A DNA stretch of 64,000 nucleotides, from positions 45,686 through 109,685 of the forward strand of contig MVBO01000040.1 of NCBI GenBank assembly GCA_002261195.1. Direction: 5' to 3'. The position numbers and the translations under genes are program-made. The DNA is from Bifiguratus adelaidae (Eukaryota; Mucoromycota; Endogonomycetes; Endogonales). The notes under the pieces are model-generated. The model saw only the letters and a list, made by a program, of their open reading frames with translations, had not been told where the DNA came from and ran no database searches. The first letter of the stretch is position 1. The number at the start of each line of letters is the position of its first letter. Of this stretch, positions 62,415 to 64,000 are shown one piece after another.

Positions 62415-63743
62415 ATGACGGACATTGAATGGAAAGAAACTGCTCCCGGAGTATACGAACGGCCCGCTGATGAGATTGAATCCTTCTACAATTTCATTGG
62501 TAGCTTGGGGGCTCCCTTCAACAGGCAACAGTGGGCAATTACCGCATCCATCAAGCTACGCTTCGAATCCGCTGACGTCATCTCCCAGGTGAAGGAAGCT
62601 TGGACTACTCTTCGCTATGACCACCCCACCTTGGCAAGCAATACTGATGGTACAAGAAAGGTTTATCATGTGGGGAACGATGAAGAATTAGAGAGATGGC
62701 TCAAAGAGACCTTTATTGTGAACGATGTCAGCGTCACAGCAAAGCAGCTGTTCAGCACTCTCCAGCCAGTCAAGCAGGTCACTTTACATTTATTGCTCAA
62801 GAGCAACGAGTTGGTGTTGCAATCACCACACGATCGATTGGACGGTATTGGCTGCATATTATTCTTTGATAATATGCTTCGAGTTCTGGCATCACCAAGA
62901 AAAGTCTACTTTGGGGATGAAGCAAAGAATCTTTCACCGCCGCTAAAGGTTGCTGCACGCGCACCAGAGCCATCGGACGAGCAGATAATGATGCTCACAA
63001 AATATATGGAACACTGGGTGGGAAGCTTGCCTTCCGTAGGACTTGCGATAAGCGGAAAGGGTCAGATACCTGGCGCTACTCGGATACGACAAGTCACCCT
63101 ATCTGAAAATCAGACACGTATGCTCGTTACTACTGCGAAAGGTCTTGGGCTTACGCCAACGCATGTTGTTCACGCTGCTACCATCCTTGCGGCCAAAAAG
63201 CATGGCAATCACAATGATTCAGCAAAATACGCTTCTTTCGGTCTCTTCAACATGAGACACCAATGTGAACCGCCATTTAGTTCCAGCAAGCATCCTGTAT
63301 CGGTTTATTCCTATGGCTGGCCAGTGACTGTTGCATCAGGGGATTTTGCTACAATATCTGCCCAGTTGAAGAAATATTACAGAGAGTATGCCGCAGATCA
63401 AGACTCCATTTCAGTGTCCATTCCATATGCGAAGAAATTGAAGTCCATGCTGTCCGTTCCACCCCCACATCCGCCAACAGATCCCATTCTCTCTAGCTTG
63501 GGAATCGTTGATTCACGCTTGCAAAAGGCGTATGGACCCATCGAAGTACAAGACTTCTGGTTCGCGGTTGACATGTTGACATACCAGGTGGAGGTCTTCG
63601 TATGGACTTTTCAAGGGAAATTGACAATTGAAGCATGCTACAATGAAGAATTTCATCATGACGCCAGCATAGAAGAATTCCTTGCTATGCTCAAAGATAT
63701 CTTGTTTGCGGAGCTCAAAATTATAGAGAAAAAGCTCATCTAA
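62415..63743 (+). CDS. HxxxDG-type acyltransferase (condensation-domain superfamily)
   Basis: A single intact exon of 442 residues. SPHDRLDGIG carries the HxxxDG active-site motif of BAHD/condensation/alcohol-acyltransferase folds. The N-terminal half has VKEAWTTLRYDHPTLAS, typical of fungal trichothecene-acetyltransferase-like or alcohol acetyltransferase relatives. The C-terminal half has YGPIEVQDFWFAVDMLTYQV and WTFQGKLTIEACYNEEFH, where the structural motif of the second subdomain is expected. It probably transfers an acyl group from CoA to a hydroxyl or amine of a secondary metabolite; the substrate is unknown. It is the last gene before the telomere-like repeats, and unlike its left neighbours is undamaged. 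Confidence 0.85.
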   Translation: MTDIEWKETAPGVYERPADEIESFYNFIGSLGAPFNRQQWAITASIKLRFESADVISQVKEAWTTLRYDHPTLASNTDGTRKVYHVGNDEELERWLKETFIVNDVSVTAKQLFSTLQPVKQVTLHLLLKSNELVLQSPHDRLDGIGCILFFDNMLRVLASPRKVYFGDEAKNLSPPLKVAARAPEPSDEQIMMLTKYMEHWVGSLPSVGLAISGKGQIPGATRIRQVTLSENQTRMLVTTAKGLGLTPTHVVHAATILAAKKHGNHNDSAKYASFGLFNMRHQCEPPFSSSKHPVSVYSYGWPVTVASGDFATISAQLKKYYREYAADQDSISVSIPYAKKLKSMLSVPPPHPPTDPILSSLGIVDSRLQKAYGPIEVQDFWFAVDMLTYQVEVFVWTFQGKLTIEACYNEEFHHDASIEEFLAMLKDILFAELKIIEKKLI

Positions 63744-63897
63744 TGGACAAAGGGAATATTTTATCTGAAATAGAAGGGTTGGATGCTATGCTTCCAAAAA
63801 TAGACGATCGACGTTGACGGCTACTATAACACTATTACGAGGTGTTCTATTATGTTCCTTGGTTGTGTCCCTCGGGAAGGATATGTTGCATTATGCG

Positions 63898-63943
63898 GAG
63901 GGTGGGGGTGAGGGTAAGGACGAGGGTTAGGGTTAGGGTTAGG
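63898..63943 (+). repeat. Short telomere-like (TTAGGG) array with degenerate flank
   Basis: GGGTTAGGGTTAGGGTTAGG (63924-63943) is just over three perfect TTAGGG units, preceded by degenerate G-rich units (GGTGGGGGTGAGGGTAAGG). The G-rich strand runs rightward, the orientation of a right-hand chromosome end. Because about 57 bp of unique sequence follow, this is an interstitial subtelomeric tract rather than the terminus itself. Confidence 0.75.
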
Positions 63944-64000
63944 TCTCCATGTTTACACCGCCGGTGTCTGTTACCAGGAAGCTGTTATTATTGCTGTCAT

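Overview
The window is nuclear DNA of a filamentous fungus. Genes carry many short spliceosomal introns (about 45-60 nt) with GTAAGT-like donors, and intergenic gaps are often under 200 bp. The gene set is fungal: GPI-anchored chitin deacetylase, EXO84, ERG26, fused ADE5,7, URB2, HST2 and IQGAP. A short TTAGGG array lies near the right end, oriented toward a right-hand chromosome end. Compact genes, short introns and balanced base composition would suit an early-diverging (Mucoromycota-like) fungus, but the lineage is inferred, not proven. All exon models below were built by hand from splice signals, frame continuity and family motifs.

Left part (1-31 kb): partial chitin deacetylase; NBP35 Fe-S scaffold; two decayed coding remnants; an NGL2/CCR4-type nuclease; a poorly resolved 1.8 kb stretch; then a housekeeping block of ADE6 (FGAM synthase), EXO84, ERG26 and ADE5,7. 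ADE6 and ADE5,7 supply steps 2, 4 and 5 of purine synthesis within 11 kb. Next come mitochondrial bL17, URB2, a small membrane protein, the sirtuin HST2, and a pyruvate-kinase-like gene that lacks the B domain and most catalytic residues but is fully in frame once spliced.

Middle part (31-50.7 kb): secreted ferritin-like Rds1-type protein, coatomer zeta, N-myristoyltransferase, RPB10 (no single ORF long enough to be obvious), transaldolase, an AVT-type vacuolar amino acid transporter with a broken frame, IQGAP, an F-box protein and an IML2/TTC39 protein.

Right part (51-64 kb): a decayed zinc alcohol dehydrogenase, TMA20, dynactin p27 (DCTN6), an AhpD-like protein, a P450, a sugar transporter with one in-frame stop, an erythromycin-esterase-family gene with two frame breaks, an intact HxxxDG acyltransferase and the telomere-like repeats. 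Accessory and damaged genes thus concentrate on the right, as expected for a subtelomere.

The two observations I rate highest are the B-domain-less pyruvate kinase pseudoenzyme and a group of six probable GC-AG introns. Five of the six are required, or strongly favoured, by reading frame.
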